A stretch of DNA of 39,282 bases from Patescibacteria group bacterium (GCA_023381035.1 JAMCTK010000065.1:1-39282), one strand, 5' to 3'. Positions 1 to 9,099 are shown, counted from the stretch's first letter. The notes: generated by a model from the letters alone, not told the origin. Numbers and translations: made by a program.

Positions 1-59
1 TCGATTGGATTCTGATCAACTAACTGTTTTGCTAAAGCTTGCGCTTTTTTACCTGCCAT
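1..59 (-). CDS. Start of an unidentified gene, cut by the window edge
   Basis: An ATG on the minus strand at 59 opens a frame that stays open to the window edge (MAGKKAQALAKQLVDQNPI). It lies 17 bases after the trigger factor stop, so the two are probably co-transcribed. No clear Shine-Dalgarno precedes it. Nineteen residues are too few to name a family. Confidence 0.45.
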   Translation of the reverse strand, partial: MAGKKAQALAKQLVDQNPI

Positions 60-76
60 GGTTAAGCTTCGTTATA

Positions 77-907
77 TCACAGGTTTCTAAGGAAATCAAG
101 CGTTTTTTGTTGCCTTAGAATGCTGGACAGAAGATATCTATTGGTTTGAAGATTTTGTTTTTCCGCATCGGATTTTGCCTGATTAATTGCTTCGTCTATT
201 TCTTTTTCTTCTACGGTGATTTTTTCTTCATCAGCAATTTTTTGTAAAGCAAATTCAAGCTTTACGTCATTAGTAGCTTTTATTTCATACTCTTTTCTTA
301 AATCAGCAGCAGTTCTTCCAGTTGAGCCTAAATATTGTTCAAGAGTTAGTCCAAGCTTTTTGATTTCATCTAAAGACTGAGCCAGAAGTCTGTCTACTTC
401 CTGGTCAATAATTATTTGCGGTATTGTTACTTTAACCGAAACTAGAAGCTCTTTGACGATATCATCAAATGAAACCTGCTGTTGTTCTTTTCCCGGGATA
501 ACAATCTTTGCTTTAGCAGTAATTTTTTTAATGCTGTCTTTGTAACTTCCCAAGTTAATCACAGGCGCTTCACATGTAAGTGCTTCAAAATTCCAATCCT
601 CATTGTCTCCGTTAATTTTATGGATGTGAATCTTTGGATTTAAAATTGGATTTAATTTATGCTCAGTTACAGCTTCAATGTAATATTTTGGCAGAAGTTT
701 TCTTAGTATCTCTTCTCTAAGTTTTTCCGGATCGATTTTGCTTTCGACTGTTTTTTTTGGAGCTTTACCTTTTCTGAAGCCCGGAACCTGCATATTTTTT
801 ACGTATTCATCAACGACTAGCTCTCTGGTTGTTGCAATATCTTTAGCAGGAATGGTGACGTCTAGCTTTATTGTTCCGTCTGGTTGTTTATCGATTTTAC
901 TTGCCAT
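77..907 (-). CDS. tig: Trigger factor, short form
   Basis: This is a ribosome-bound chaperone that shields nascent chains at the exit tunnel. The signature GFRKGKAPKK loop, which contacts ribosomal protein L23, lies at about residues 43-52 in the N-terminal domain. The rest is charged and helical, as in the C-terminal chaperone arms. At 276 residues it is far below the usual 430 or so, and I see no FKBP-type prolyl isomerase domain between the two parts. I chose ATG 907 (MASKIDK) because TAAGGAAAG lies just upstream; a longer frame would run through the tRNA-Leu gene. It sits 16 bases downstream of that tRNA's encoded CCA and is probably co-transcribed with it. Identity is secure; loss of the isomerase domain is inferred from length and the missing region. 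Confidence 0.9.
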   Translation of the reverse strand: MASKIDKQPDGTIKLDVTIPAKDIATTRELVVDEYVKNMQVPGFRKGKAPKKTVESKIDPEKLREEILRKLLPKYYIEAVTEHKLNPILNPKIHIHKINGDNEDWNFEALTCEAPVINLGSYKDSIKKITAKAKIVIPGKEQQQVSFDDIVKELLVSVKVTIPQIIIDQEVDRLLAQSLDEIKKLGLTLEQYLGSTGRTAADLRKEYEIKATNDVKLEFALQKIADEEKITVEEKEIDEAINQAKSDAEKQNLQTNRYLLSSILRQQKTLDFLRNL

Positions 908-923
908 ATAACTTTCCTTAATT

Positions 924-1009
924 TGGTGCGGATGAAGGGACTCGAACCCCCAAGACCTTGCGATCAATAGGTCCTAAACCTATCGCGTCTACCATTTCGC
1001 CACATCCGC
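924..1009 (-). tRNA. tRNA-Leu (anticodon TAG), CCA encoded
   Basis: The minus strand folds as a class II tRNA. The acceptor is GCGGATG/CATCCGC, the anticodon stem ATAGG/CCTAT encloses loop TTTAGGA (anticodon TAG), there is a long variable arm GATC-gcaa-GGTC, and the T loop is TTCGAGT. The discriminator A is followed by an encoded CCA (924-926), unlike the other two tRNAs here. Confidence 0.97.
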
Positions 1010-1063
1010 GTTCGCGTTTGGTAGCTTCCGATTTGGATTTTGCCAAACCTTTACGCGCACCCA

Positions 1064-1069
1064 ATTATA
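1064..1069 (-). promoter_or_regulatory. -10 box for tRNA-Leu / trigger factor
   Basis: A consensus TATAAT lies on the minus strand about 55 bases before the mature tRNA 5' end. No good -35 is visible at 17 bases; that stretch falls in the 3' end of the neighbouring gene. The transcribed leader can form a small TTTGG/CCAAA hairpin. Confidence 0.4.
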
Positions 1070-1075
1070 CAGGAT

Positions 1076-1630
1076 TTACAATGAAAGCGAAAGAGTATTT
1101 TCGGGATTTCTAAGCGCAAATTCATCAATTCTATTCATAAAGTGAATAGTGTGTTCAGCCCATGTTGGAGACGATGCATAGAATTTTCCAATTCCATAAA
1201 CATCTTGAGCACCCCATTTATCCATATATTGCTCTCTAAGACCTTTAGAAATGGTTTCTATACCGTCTTCCCACGAAGTAAAGTAGTGCATGTTGTTTCC
1301 ATAAATTCCCCATCCCCAACCGTTGTATGTCCCGTTAGGATATGCAAGGCCAAAGGAAGATTCTGTACCGGAAATAGCAGCAACCAGCTTCCAGTCAAGA
1401 TTGTACTTATCAGCATTTCTAACAAATACATCAGCATATTCAGCAAGAGGAGAATCCTGCGCTTTAAGAAAGTCTTTTAAAATTTTTACACGATGATCTT
1501 CCCTGGTTTCAGGAATGACCATAGCAATTCTCGCAGAAGTTGCCTTTGTAGAAGATATTTCCGCATAAACAGGTTTCTGTAGAAGGGCTGTTATTAAGCC
1601 CATAATTAAGATTACAAAAAGTTTTTTCAT
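1076..1630 (-). CDS. Secreted lysozyme-like protein (transglycosylase/glucosaminidase fold)
   Basis: This 184-residue protein has an N-terminal signal peptide (about residues 1-23, ending PVYA). A compact domain follows with the pattern LVAAISGTESSFG, where the Glu would be the catalytic acid of a lysozyme-like fold, then GWGWGIYGN and a C-terminal W...HFMNRI helix. The likely role is peptidoglycan cleavage outside the membrane. It is a paralog of the next gene (1810-2388), sharing the ExSG/S...WGxGIYG...HFM layout. Its start codon lies only 4 bases after a second leader hairpin with a T-tract, and there is no Shine-Dalgarno, so expression is probably controlled in the leader. The exact glycosidase class cannot be decided from sequence alone. 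Confidence 0.7.
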   Translation of the reverse strand: MKKLFVILIMGLITALLQKPVYAEISSTKATSARIAMVIPETREDHRVKILKDFLKAQDSPLAEYADVFVRNADKYNLDWKLVAAISGTESSFGLAYPNGTYNGWGWGIYGNNMHYFTSWEDGIETISKGLREQYMDKWGAQDVYGIGKFYASSPTWAEHTIHFMNRIDEFALRNPENTLSLSL

Positions 1631-1633
1631 ATT

Positions 1634-1662
1634 AAAAAAGCTTACGAGCTAATGCTGTAAGC
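1634..1662 (-). terminator. Second leader terminator-like hairpin
   Basis: Minus-strand GCTTAC / GTAAGC forms a 6-base-pair stem (1640-1645 with 1657-1662) followed by six Ts (1634-1639). It ends immediately before the ATG of the lysozyme-like gene. Confidence 0.55.
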
Positions 1663-1664
1663 CA

Positions 1665-1709
1665 TAAAAAAATCCTAACGTATGCATTTGGAAGGGCATA
1701 CCTTAGGAT
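1665..1709 (-). terminator. First leader terminator, long stem
   Basis: Minus-strand ATCCTAAGGTATGC (1696-1709) pairs with GCATACGTTAGGAT (1672-1685), 13 of 14 positions, around a 10-base loop. Seven Ts (1665-1671) follow. It begins about 3 bases after the predicted transcription start, so most transcripts would be expected to stop here unless read-through is regulated. Confidence 0.75.
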
Positions 1710-1718
1710 CTGTTGAGT

Positions 1719-1747
1719 ATTATAACAGTAAACTATAGGTTTGTCAA
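1719..1747 (-). promoter_or_regulatory. Perfect consensus sigma70-type promoter
   Basis: The minus strand reads TTGACA (1742-1747), 17 bases, TATAAT (1719-1724), identical to the sigma70 consensus. Transcription should start near 1712 and run straight into two terminator-like hairpins before the coding region. Confidence 0.8.
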
Positions 1748-1809
1748 GTATTAAACTATGAGCCTAGTTAGGCGTGAATACAGATTTTGGAGGCATGTAG
1801 ACAGTTCTT

Positions 1810-2388
1810 TTATTGAAGTTGAGCCATAAAATGGTTTACACCATCAGCCCAGCTCCCTTTGCTTTGAGGAGTATATACTTTCATGATTTCTTCAGGTGTT
1901 TCAAGTCCTCTTCCCTCTTTATAGTCACGGGCTAAGGTTTTTGTTACAGTTTCAATAGCTTCTGAGTAGTTCTGGAATTTGGTTACTTTTTTACCGTATA
2001 TTCCAAATCCCCAGCAATTGAAAGAATCTTTAGGAGCTTTTTTGCAAAGTCCTGATTCTTGCATCGCAATTGACGGAATTAATCTGTAATCAAGAGCATA
2101 TCTATCTGCAGCATCAATTACCTCTTGGGCATATGGCTCAAGATCAGATTTATATTGATGGAAAAATTGCTTTACGATCTCAACTCTGCCGTCTTTTTGA
2201 TCAATCCTATCCTGCATTACGTTTTGCGTGCCTGGCAAAGCTGCGTAAGATACAGGGTTCGTATATGCTGAAGCGGCTACGTACGGTTTGTTTTTTTCAA
2301 AGGTAAGAAAGAAAAAAAAGAGGATGGTAATGATAAGTAGGGTTGGAGTAAGGATAAGAGACGTGGCGAGCAGGACAACCTTTCTCAT
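1810..2388 (-). CDS. Membrane-anchored or secreted lysozyme-like protein, paralog of 1076-1630
   Basis: This 192-residue protein starts with a hydrophobic segment (about residues 5-29), then a linker and a lysozyme-like domain. The pattern IPSIAMQESGL places a probable catalytic Glu, CWGFGIYGKK matches the WGWGIYGN motif of its neighbour, and the C-terminus has WADGVNHFMAQL. Two Cys flank the motif (SGLCKKAP and FNCWGFG) and may form a disulphide outside the cell. The role is probably peptidoglycan hydrolysis. The -10 box is 8 bases from the ATG, so the mRNA is likely leaderless. Confidence 0.68.
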   Translation of the reverse strand: MRKVVLLATSLILTPTLLIITILFFFFLTFEKNKPYVAASAYTNPVSYAALPGTQNVMQDRIDQKDGRVEIVKQFFHQYKSDLEPYAQEVIDAADRYALDYRLIPSIAMQESGLCKKAPKDSFNCWGFGIYGKKVTKFQNYSEAIETVTKTLARDYKEGRGLETPEEIMKVYTPQSKGSWADGVNHFMAQLQ

Positions 2389-2396
2389 TTGATTAA

Positions 2397-2425
2397 TACT
2401 TACATATTCTGCCTATTTTTGTCAA
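2397..2425 (-). promoter_or_regulatory. Promoter of the 1810-2388 gene
   Basis: Minus-strand TTGACA (2420-2425), 17 bases, TAAGTA (2397-2402). A short inverted repeat TCAAG/CTTGA overlaps the -35 side. The ATG at 2388 follows within 8 bases of the -10. Confidence 0.55.
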
Positions 2426-2501
2426 GTTTTAGCTTGATTTTTCGTATTTAAAATATTGAGCATTTTATTAAAGTTGATACATTTTCAAAAGCTCAGTTTT
2501 T

Positions 2502-2510
2502 TGCTACATT
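2502..2510 (+). promoter_or_regulatory. Extended -10 promoter of the LamG protein
   Basis: TGCTACATT matches an extended -10 (TGn plus TACATT). The ATG at 2517 falls near the expected transcription start, so the message would be leaderless. No clear -35 is seen. Confidence 0.45.
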
Positions 2511-2516
2511 AAAAGC

Positions 2517-5500
2517 ATGAAGCGCTACTACTATAAAAAGCGTGGTTTTTTTCGTAGTTTCAGTGGTTTTCCTAAAATTAATCTGTTTTTTTGGCGCAAA
2601 CTTTCTGCCCGCAGGAAACTCTATTTTTGGACAGCGGTAATGGCATTTTTCCTGATCTTGGTTCCCTCGGCTTTCTATATCTATCAGCAAACCCGTAAAG
2701 CAGAAGCTGCTTGGTTTAATGATTCCTGGGGATATAGGCAAACAGTTTCTATTACTTCTAATACAGCATTGACAGATTATCAAATAGCCGTAACTATGGA
2801 TTCGGCAACCTTGATAACAGCCGGTAAAATGCGTTCCGATTGTAATGACATTAGGGTGACTGATCAAAATGGAAACTTACTCCCCTATTGGGTCGAGGGT
2901 GGAAGCTGTAATACCGCAACAACAAGAATTTGGGTTAAGCTTGTTTCAATAAATACAGCCGGAAACACACTTCTTGTTTATTACGGAAATCCTTCCTCTC
3001 CAAAAAGCGATTCTCCCGACAAAGTTTTTCAATTGTTTGATGACTTTAAATACGTAGATGGAGCAAAATGGAGAGATACTACCGGTACTAATACAGTTTC
3101 AGCAGAAGGATACGATGGAAATTCTCTTGCCACATCTAGCGATCTAAACGATATAAGATTTTATTCTGTGGCCAGTTTTAGCGCAGGATATGCTGTTAAG
3201 TCAAGAATGAAAGAAAATGGGACTGACGGCGGATTATTTTTTGACGCTAGAGACGATTCTAATGGCTATCTGGTTGCATCGCGAAGGACAGGAGGAACGA
3301 TAGCCTTTGAGTGGTATCGTAGAACAACGGGAGTCTGGTCAAGCAGATCAGAACACTCGAGTGTTTCTTCTTGGACAGCTTCAGAATTCAGAACGCTTGA
3401 GATCAAGAGGATTTCGACCATAATCTATGTCTATGACAATGAATCAGCAATATCCTACACAACTACTAACGGAGACTCCTCATATGATGGAGGAAGCGTA
3501 GGTATTAGGGCAAATCCTAGTAGTGGTGCTCAAACAATTGACTGGATTTTCGTAAGAAAAGCAGTAGCAACAGAGCCTACGGTTAATTCTCCGTCGAATG
3601 AAGAGAAAGCAATTAGCCCTGTTGCCAATTGGAAATTTGACGAAGGAACAGGTTCCACGACTAGTGATTCGACAGTTAACAAAATTAATGCTTCTCTTTC
3701 AAATATTACCTGGGCTTCTGATGATCAATGTATTTCCGGAAAGTGTTTAAAAGTCGATCAGAAAAGTTCTATTTCAATTCCTGCTAATGACAAATTAAAT
3801 ATAACCGGAGCTATAGCAATTTCTGCCTGGGTTAAGCCGGCTACTACGTCAGGTATAATGCCTATTTTAAATAGAGCTGTTTTTTCATCTCCCTTTAGCG
3901 GTTTTTCTTTGGAGCTTCATGACAGAAAACCAACAGTATTAATAAATGGCGGAAGAGTAGCTAATTCGGTTCAGCGATGTAGTCAACAGGTGGATGCTGG
4001 TAGATTTTCTCAAGTTACATGGACTAGAGACGGGTCAAATACCAATAAGATATATATAAACGGTACGGAATGTACTTATAGCAGTTCAATAAGTGGTGTT
4101 TCACAAGATTCAATTAGTACAACAACAGGAATAGGTTCAAAGCTGGGCAAAAACAACATGGCTCCAAACACAGATTACTCGGCTTGGACATATAACACAC
4201 TTTATTCCCCTTCATGCTGGGGTGGTGATACAGGCGAAGCCTACTTTTATGCATCTGGCGGATATGACAATTTACCGTATAAAAAGATTACTAAAACAGG
4301 AGCTGGAACAGGGGGCTGTTATAAAAATGATTATGTAAGTTTTTCAATAGAAGATAGTAAAAGATATATAGTCAGCTCTTGGATTAAAGGAAGCAGAGCT
4401 GAGACAAATTTATCTCAATACGCAACGGATTTAAATAGAATATCTGATAATGCATACAGAACCAGCAGCGTTATTCAATTGACAACAAATTGGCAAAGAA
4501 CTTCATGGATATATAATTCGGCAGCAGGACATGCCGGAACCTATCAATCCAGAGGTATTGTTTATGTAGACACAAATCTTCCTCTAGATGTGATGTGGAG
4601 CGGATTTCAAATTGAAGACGTAACGGACACTGATCAAACTTCTCCGACATCTAGATTTGCAGGTTTTATAGATGATATTAAGGTATATTCTTATGCCCGA
4701 ACGGAGGATCAGGTAAAATTGGATTATTCATCTAGGGGATCTGTAAAGGGTGCGTCTTCTTCTATTGGAAATGATTTAATTCAACAAGGATCACTTGCTC
4801 AAGGATTAGTTGGGTATTGGAAGCTAAACGAAGCAACTGCCAATACTTGCTTGGGAGGAGTAAATGATGCGTGTGACTCTTCTGGAAGTGGATATGATGG
4901 AGCTTGGTCTGGTGATACAACAGCTTCCGAAAGCGGAAAATTTGGGAATGGAGTTTTTCAGGTAGATGGAGGAAACGGTAGTATTGACATGGGAAACGTA
5001 TTAAACATGGGAACGAATAATTTTACCATTTCTATGTGGGTTAAATTAAATAATCTTTCTTCCCCGGACGCTCCGGAACTATTGGATAAAATGAATGCAG
5101 GCACTGGAACTCCTGGTTATCATCTTAGGGTTGGGTATAACGATGAAATAGAATTTCAAGTTGGTGGATCAAGTGGCGCCATTGAAGCAAATTCAGCCAA
5201 TTCAGCAATTACAACTGGTAGATGGTATCACGTCACTGCTGTTTATGATAAGCAAAATGGACACAAGATATATATAGATGGAAAGCAAAGCGGAACTACT
5301 ACTACAGGTGATGTTGGAAATGCGGATAGTACTGATACTCTTAAATTTGGACAAGGCTTTAATAGTTGGGAAATGGATGGAACTTACGATGAGGTTCGTA
5401 TTTACAACCGAGCTTTGTCGTCATCTGAAGTTTCCAAGCTTTATAATTGGGCTCCTGGTCCGAACGCATATTGGAGTTTTGATGAAAAATCTGGTGACAA

Positions 5501-8192
5501 TGTTCAAGATAGAACAGGAAATGCCAACTTGGGAACTTGGAGTGGAGCAGGAAACCATTGGACTCAGGGAAAATTTGGTTCTTCAGGTTTATTTAATAAT
5601 TCGAGTGATAACGTAGTAATTCCTCTTCAGAATTTTAAAAGCATAACTGTAGAAGCTTGGGTTAATAGGAAATCAGTAGATGTTTCCAATGCTGATGGTG
5701 TTTTCGGACATTGGTATTGGACTGGTGATGCTCAACAAAGACAAGGATATGATTTAAGATTTTACCTAAATAGGGACATTGTTGATTGGAATGTTGAAAC
5801 TACAGATGGGGCGACTGTTACTGAGAAACAAATGTCTTCCCCTTCTCTTGCTTATAACAGATGGTATTACCTTACAGGTACTTACGACAGTGCAACTGGA
5901 ATTTCAAGATTATATGTCGACGGTGTTCAAGTAGGAATCAGCTCTGCTTCTCCAGGTAACACAATTGTTCCTCTTTCTCAATATTCAGACGCAAGAATTG
6001 GATATAGCAGGGTTAACAATGGTTATTTTAATGGTTCAATTGATGAAGTAAAAATTTACAATTATGCAAGGACTCCCGGTCAAATAATTGAAGATATGAA
6101 TGCTTCCCATCCAATCGGCGGTTCCCCCATTGGGAGTCAATTGTTGTATCTTAAATTTGATGAAGGATATGGATCAACAGCGAAAAACTCTGGAAATGGA
6201 GGATCTGCATTGAATGGAAACCTTACTGGTACGGCTGCTCCTATTTGGTCAGCTGAAGGAAGATATGGTAAGTCCCTCTTGTTTTCTAACGGGTATGTTC
6301 AAACACCTGCTATCACGTTAAGCACAAATTTTACCTATTCCGTTTGGTTTAAGCGTGGAGCATTTGTCGAATGGGCGGCAGTCCTTACAAATCTTAAGCA
6401 TGGTGCACCGTCAAGCGGGCTAAATATTGTACCACGATCAGGTTCTGTAAGAATTTGTTATGGAGATGGTGTAAATGCTTATTCCAACTATACAGTAACT
6501 ATTCCTGAGGTAACGGCAGGAAAATGGACACACGCTGCCGTTACTTATGATGGAACCAATATAACACTTTATATAAACGGAGTGCAGAAAGATTCAAGAG
6601 CTGCAACTGTTGCTCAATCCAGTCAAACAATAAGAACAGGAATCTGGGCGTCCAGCTATGCTGGTTATTTATTTGATGGCTTTATAGATGAAGTAAAGGT
6701 ATATAATTCAGCGTTAACTGCAGATCAAATAAAACTGGATTACAATCAGGGTAAATCTTTAGTTCTTGGGGTTATCAGCACAGGTCCTGATGGAAAAACC
6801 GCTTCTAGCTCCGCATCTCGCGCATATTGTGTTCCTGGAGACACATCTAGTTGTAATCCTCCGGTTGCCGAGTGGAATTTTGAAGAAAAACAAGGAGGTA
6901 CAACAAACGATACAAGTGGAAACGGAAATACAGGGACATTAAACTCCTCTCCCGCCTGGACCGGCGGTGGATGTAAAATAGGTTCTTGCTTAAAATTTAC
7001 CAACAATGATGTTTCAAGCTCGACTGGTCCTAACCCTACAACAGCTGGAACTGTTGAAGCATGGGTTAAAGTAAATTCATGGGGAACAAATTATGACTCA
7101 ATAGTGTTTAAAGGTCCGGGAGTTGGTTGGTCAAGCATTGATTATGGGTTATTTAGAGATGGTACTAATCAAAGATTTCTCGGAACTCTTAATGATGGGA
7201 CAAATAATCTTTCGGGAAGTGGACCCAAAACACCAACCATAAATACTGGACAATGGTATCACCTTGCTTTTACTTGGGATGCATCCCAAGCTATTATTTA
7301 TACAAATGGCGTAGGCTCAACACCTGTGAGTTGGATATATGGAGCAGGAAATAGATCATCAAACCTAAGAATCGGAAGGGCTGTAAGCGGGTCAACTTAT
7401 CCGTTTAAGGGATTAATAGACCAAGTTAAAATTTATGATTATGCTCGTACCCCAGCTCAAATAGCGTGGGATTACAATCAAGGAAAACCTATTGGTTGGT
7501 GGAAATTCGATGAGTGTCAAGGTGCAACTGCTCATGACTCAGCTGGAAACGGGATGGATGGCTCTATAACTATTGGTGGCACAGCGCCTCAAACAACGGT
7601 AGGTACATGTGTGTCCCCAGCAGATGGATCTGGAGCATGGTATAACGGAAGAGTTGGGAAATTTAATTCATCTTTAAATTTGGAAGCAGATGATTTTGTA
7701 ACCGTGCAACATAATGCTCTTCAAGCACCATCATCAATAACAGTGGCTGGATGGATTAAGTTTAAAAACAATAACAACTGGATGATGATAAATAAAGGAA
7801 ATGCAGGAACAAATGGGGCATATTATATTTATGGAGACAATCTTACATCTAATAACTGGACGATATTTAGCGCTGCTGCTGCAAGGTTTGACTGTAATCT
7901 AGGTGCACTAGCTACAGGTTCGTGGTACTTTTTGGTTGGTACTTTTGATGCTTCTTCTGGGAAAATGAATTGTTATGTAAACGGAAATTTAAAGAACACA
8001 ACAAATGGTGCAAGTTTAGGAACGAACAGCACAAATCTTTTATTTGGAAAATACAATCCCGGAGATTATTTTACAGACGGTCAAATAGATGATATCAGAA
8101 TATATAATTACGCATTAACTCCCTATCAAGTTAAACAAGTGATGAATCAAGGAGCAGCAGTTCGTTGGGGTCCGGTAACAGGCTCACCGTAG
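2517..8192 (+). CDS. Giant surface protein with DUF2341 and six LamG repeats
   Basis: This 1891-residue protein has a basic N-terminus, one membrane segment at about residues 38-58, and otherwise an extracellular body. A DUF2341-type domain (WFNDSWGYRQTVSI... LLVYYGNP) covers about residues 69-165. Six LamG/concanavalin-A-like domains follow, each opening with a WKFDEG-like strand and closing with IDEVKIYNYART-like helices: roughly 362-741, 763-977, 980-1195, 1209-1411, 1449-1658 and 1658-1880. The first is oversized: about 125 residues rich in Trp, Tyr and Cys, like a carbohydrate-binding module, sit between its GSKLG strand and its closing FIDDIKVYSYART. There is no LPxTG or other sorting signal at the C-terminus (GPVTGSP). 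Binding of sugars or host surface glycans is a family-based inference; no catalytic domain is visible. The gene stands alone. Confidence 0.85.
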   Translation: MKRYYYKKRGFFRSFSGFPKINLFFWRKLSARRKLYFWTAVMAFFLILVPSAFYIYQQTRKAEAAWFNDSWGYRQTVSITSNTALTDYQIAVTMDSATLITAGKMRSDCNDIRVTDQNGNLLPYWVEGGSCNTATTRIWVKLVSINTAGNTLLVYYGNPSSPKSDSPDKVFQLFDDFKYVDGAKWRDTTGTNTVSAEGYDGNSLATSSDLNDIRFYSVASFSAGYAVKSRMKENGTDGGLFFDARDDSNGYLVASRRTGGTIAFEWYRRTTGVWSSRSEHSSVSSWTASEFRTLEIKRISTIIYVYDNESAISYTTTNGDSSYDGGSVGIRANPSSGAQTIDWIFVRKAVATEPTVNSPSNEEKAISPVANWKFDEGTGSTTSDSTVNKINASLSNITWASDDQCISGKCLKVDQKSSISIPANDKLNITGAIAISAWVKPATTSGIMPILNRAVFSSPFSGFSLELHDRKPTVLINGGRVANSVQRCSQQVDAGRFSQVTWTRDGSNTNKIYINGTECTYSSSISGVSQDSISTTTGIGSKLGKNNMAPNTDYSAWTYNTLYSPSCWGGDTGEAYFYASGGYDNLPYKKITKTGAGTGGCYKNDYVSFSIEDSKRYIVSSWIKGSRAETNLSQYATDLNRISDNAYRTSSVIQLTTNWQRTSWIYNSAAGHAGTYQSRGIVYVDTNLPLDVMWSGFQIEDVTDTDQTSPTSRFAGFIDDIKVYSYARTEDQVKLDYSSRGSVKGASSSIGNDLIQQGSLAQGLVGYWKLNEATANTCLGGVNDACDSSGSGYDGAWSGDTTASESGKFGNGVFQVDGGNGSIDMGNVLNMGTNNFTISMWVKLNNLSSPDAPELLDKMNAGTGTPGYHLRVGYNDEIEFQVGGSSGAIEANSANSAITTGRWYHVTAVYDKQNGHKIYIDGKQSGTTTTGDVGNADSTDTLKFGQGFNSWEMDGTYDEVRIYNRALSSSEVSKLYNWAPGPNAYWSFDEKSGDNVQDRTGNANLGTWSGAGNHWTQGKFGSSGLFNNSSDNVVIPLQNFKSITVEAWVNRKSVDVSNADGVFGHWYWTGDAQQRQGYDLRFYLNRDIVDWNVETTDGATVTEKQMSSPSLAYNRWYYLTGTYDSATGISRLYVDGVQVGISSASPGNTIVPLSQYSDARIGYSRVNNGYFNGSIDEVKIYNYARTPGQIIEDMNASHPIGGSPIGSQLLYLKFDEGYGSTAKNSGNGGSALNGNLTGTAAPIWSAEGRYGKSLLFSNGYVQTPAITLSTNFTYSVWFKRGAFVEWAAVLTNLKHGAPSSGLNIVPRSGSVRICYGDGVNAYSNYTVTIPEVTAGKWTHAAVTYDGTNITLYINGVQKDSRAATVAQSSQTIRTGIWASSYAGYLFDGFIDEVKVYNSALTADQIKLDYNQGKSLVLGVISTGPDGKTASSSASRAYCVPGDTSSCNPPVAEWNFEEKQGGTTNDTSGNGNTGTLNSSPAWTGGGCKIGSCLKFTNNDVSSSTGPNPTTAGTVEAWVKVNSWGTNYDSIVFKGPGVGWSSIDYGLFRDGTNQRFLGTLNDGTNNLSGSGPKTPTINTGQWYHLAFTWDASQAIIYTNGVGSTPVSWIYGAGNRSSNLRIGRAVSGSTYPFKGLIDQVKIYDYARTPAQIAWDYNQGKPIGWWKFDECQGATAHDSAGNGMDGSITIGGTAPQTTVGTCVSPADGSGAWYNGRVGKFNSSLNLEADDFVTVQHNALQAPSSITVAGWIKFKNNNNWMMINKGNAGTNGAYYIYGDNLTSNNWTIFSAAAARFDCNLGALATGSWYFLVGTFDASSGKMNCYVNGNLKNTTNGASLGTNSTNLLFGKYNPGDYFTDGQIDDIRIYNYALTPYQVKQVMNQGAAVRWGPVTGSP

Positions 8193-8213
8193 TGTTTATT
8201 TGGGGAAATGATG

Positions 8214-8285
8214 AGCGGGCGATGGGAATCGAACCCACTGCCTTCTCCTTGGCAAGGAGACGTTCTACCGATGAACTACGCCCGC
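8214..8285 (-). tRNA. tRNA-Gly (anticodon GCC)
   Basis: Minus-strand cloverleaf with acceptor GCGGGCG/CGCCCGC, anticodon stem TCTCC/GGAGA around TTGCCAA (anticodon GCC), T arm GTGGG-TTCGATT-CCCAT and discriminator T. CCA is not encoded (TCAT follows). Confidence 0.97.
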
Positions 8286-8343
8286 AACGTAATTTGAAGT
8301 ATATCAGATATCAAGAATCAGTCAAGAAGAATAAGGATATGTT

Positions 8344-9099
8344 TTATTGAGTAAATCCTCTAGCGCGGGCAGCGGCAAGAACCCCTGGGGTATTTCCACC
8401 ATAAGATCTTAATCCATTATCAAGAGAGCCATGTTTTGCCATATAGTTTGCTGCTGTATGAATTGCGTCTTTTGCATTGTCAATGTTTGGTATTCCATCG
8501 CCATCCCCATCTGTCGCATATGCGGCAAAAGTGCTTGGCATGAACTGCATTGGTCCCCTAGCACCAGATCCTTGGCCATTAAAGATAGCGCCATCTCGAA
8601 GTCCAGTTTCTGTTAAATGAATGCCATACAGGACTTGCCAAGGTACGCCATATTTTGCCCCTGCTTCTTTGTAAACCTCATCGAAATTAGATGGTGGAGT
8701 TGGTGTGGTAGTTACTGGTTCAGTAGTACTTGTTACTTGTTCGCTGAATGACTCCGAAGCATTGCTTTCATCATCGGAAAATTCTCTTTCAATTTTTTCA
8801 GTTGTTTTTTTATCCAGTGGCATCTTTCTTAAAGAGAGCATCCATCCTTCATCAATTGAATTCGGATTTTTTATCCAGGGATTGTCTTTAGCAATGATTA
8901 TCCAGTAATCATCTTTTCCATAGTACGCGCTTGCGATACCCCCGAGGGTTTCGTTCTGCTTGACTTCCCAAACGATTTTTTCGTTAGGAGTCATTGAGGA
9001 AATTTGAGGTTTTATTGAGGCCGATGGAGAAACTGGAGTAATATTTATTAGCACCATGCTCAACAATGGTAGAGCACTTGCTAGTATGTCCTGCCCCAT
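8344..9099 (-). CDS. LysM plus lytic transglycosylase (SLT) protein
   Basis: This 251-residue protein has a hydrophobic, signal-like N-terminus (residues 5-25). A LysM-like module follows (VWEVKQNETLGGIASAYYG... LSLRKMP, about 43-93), which binds peptidoglycan, then an acidic Ser/Thr/Pro linker. The C-terminal transglycosylase domain (about 140-251) shows LYGIHLTETGL, whose Glu is the expected acid, then GARGPMQFMPSTF and DAIHTAANYMAKHG, typical of the MltB/SLT_2 group. It cuts glycan strands to 1,6-anhydro products. It may remodel the wall for the secretion apparatus, but it is 5 kb from that operon and could equally be a host enzyme. Confidence 0.85.
   Translation of the reverse strand: MGQDILASALPLLSMVLINITPVSPSASIKPQISSMTPNEKIVWEVKQNETLGGIASAYYGKDDYWIIIAKDNPWIKNPNSIDEGWMLSLRKMPLDKKTTEKIEREFSDDESNASESFSEQVTSTTEPVTTTPTPPSNFDEVYKEAGAKYGVPWQVLYGIHLTETGLRDGAIFNGQGSGARGPMQFMPSTFAAYATDGDGDGIPNIDNAKDAIHTAANYMAKHGSLDNGLRSYGGNTPGVLAAARARGFTQ

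Noticed and set aside
908..967. Twenty-residue N-terminal extension of trigger factor
   Set aside because: It would be translated from the tRNA-Leu 3' half; the ATG at 907 has a good ribosome site.
8214..8285. tRNA-Gly as the left end of the element
   Set aside because: Its 3' end faces away from the element and no matching sequence occurs at the right end.
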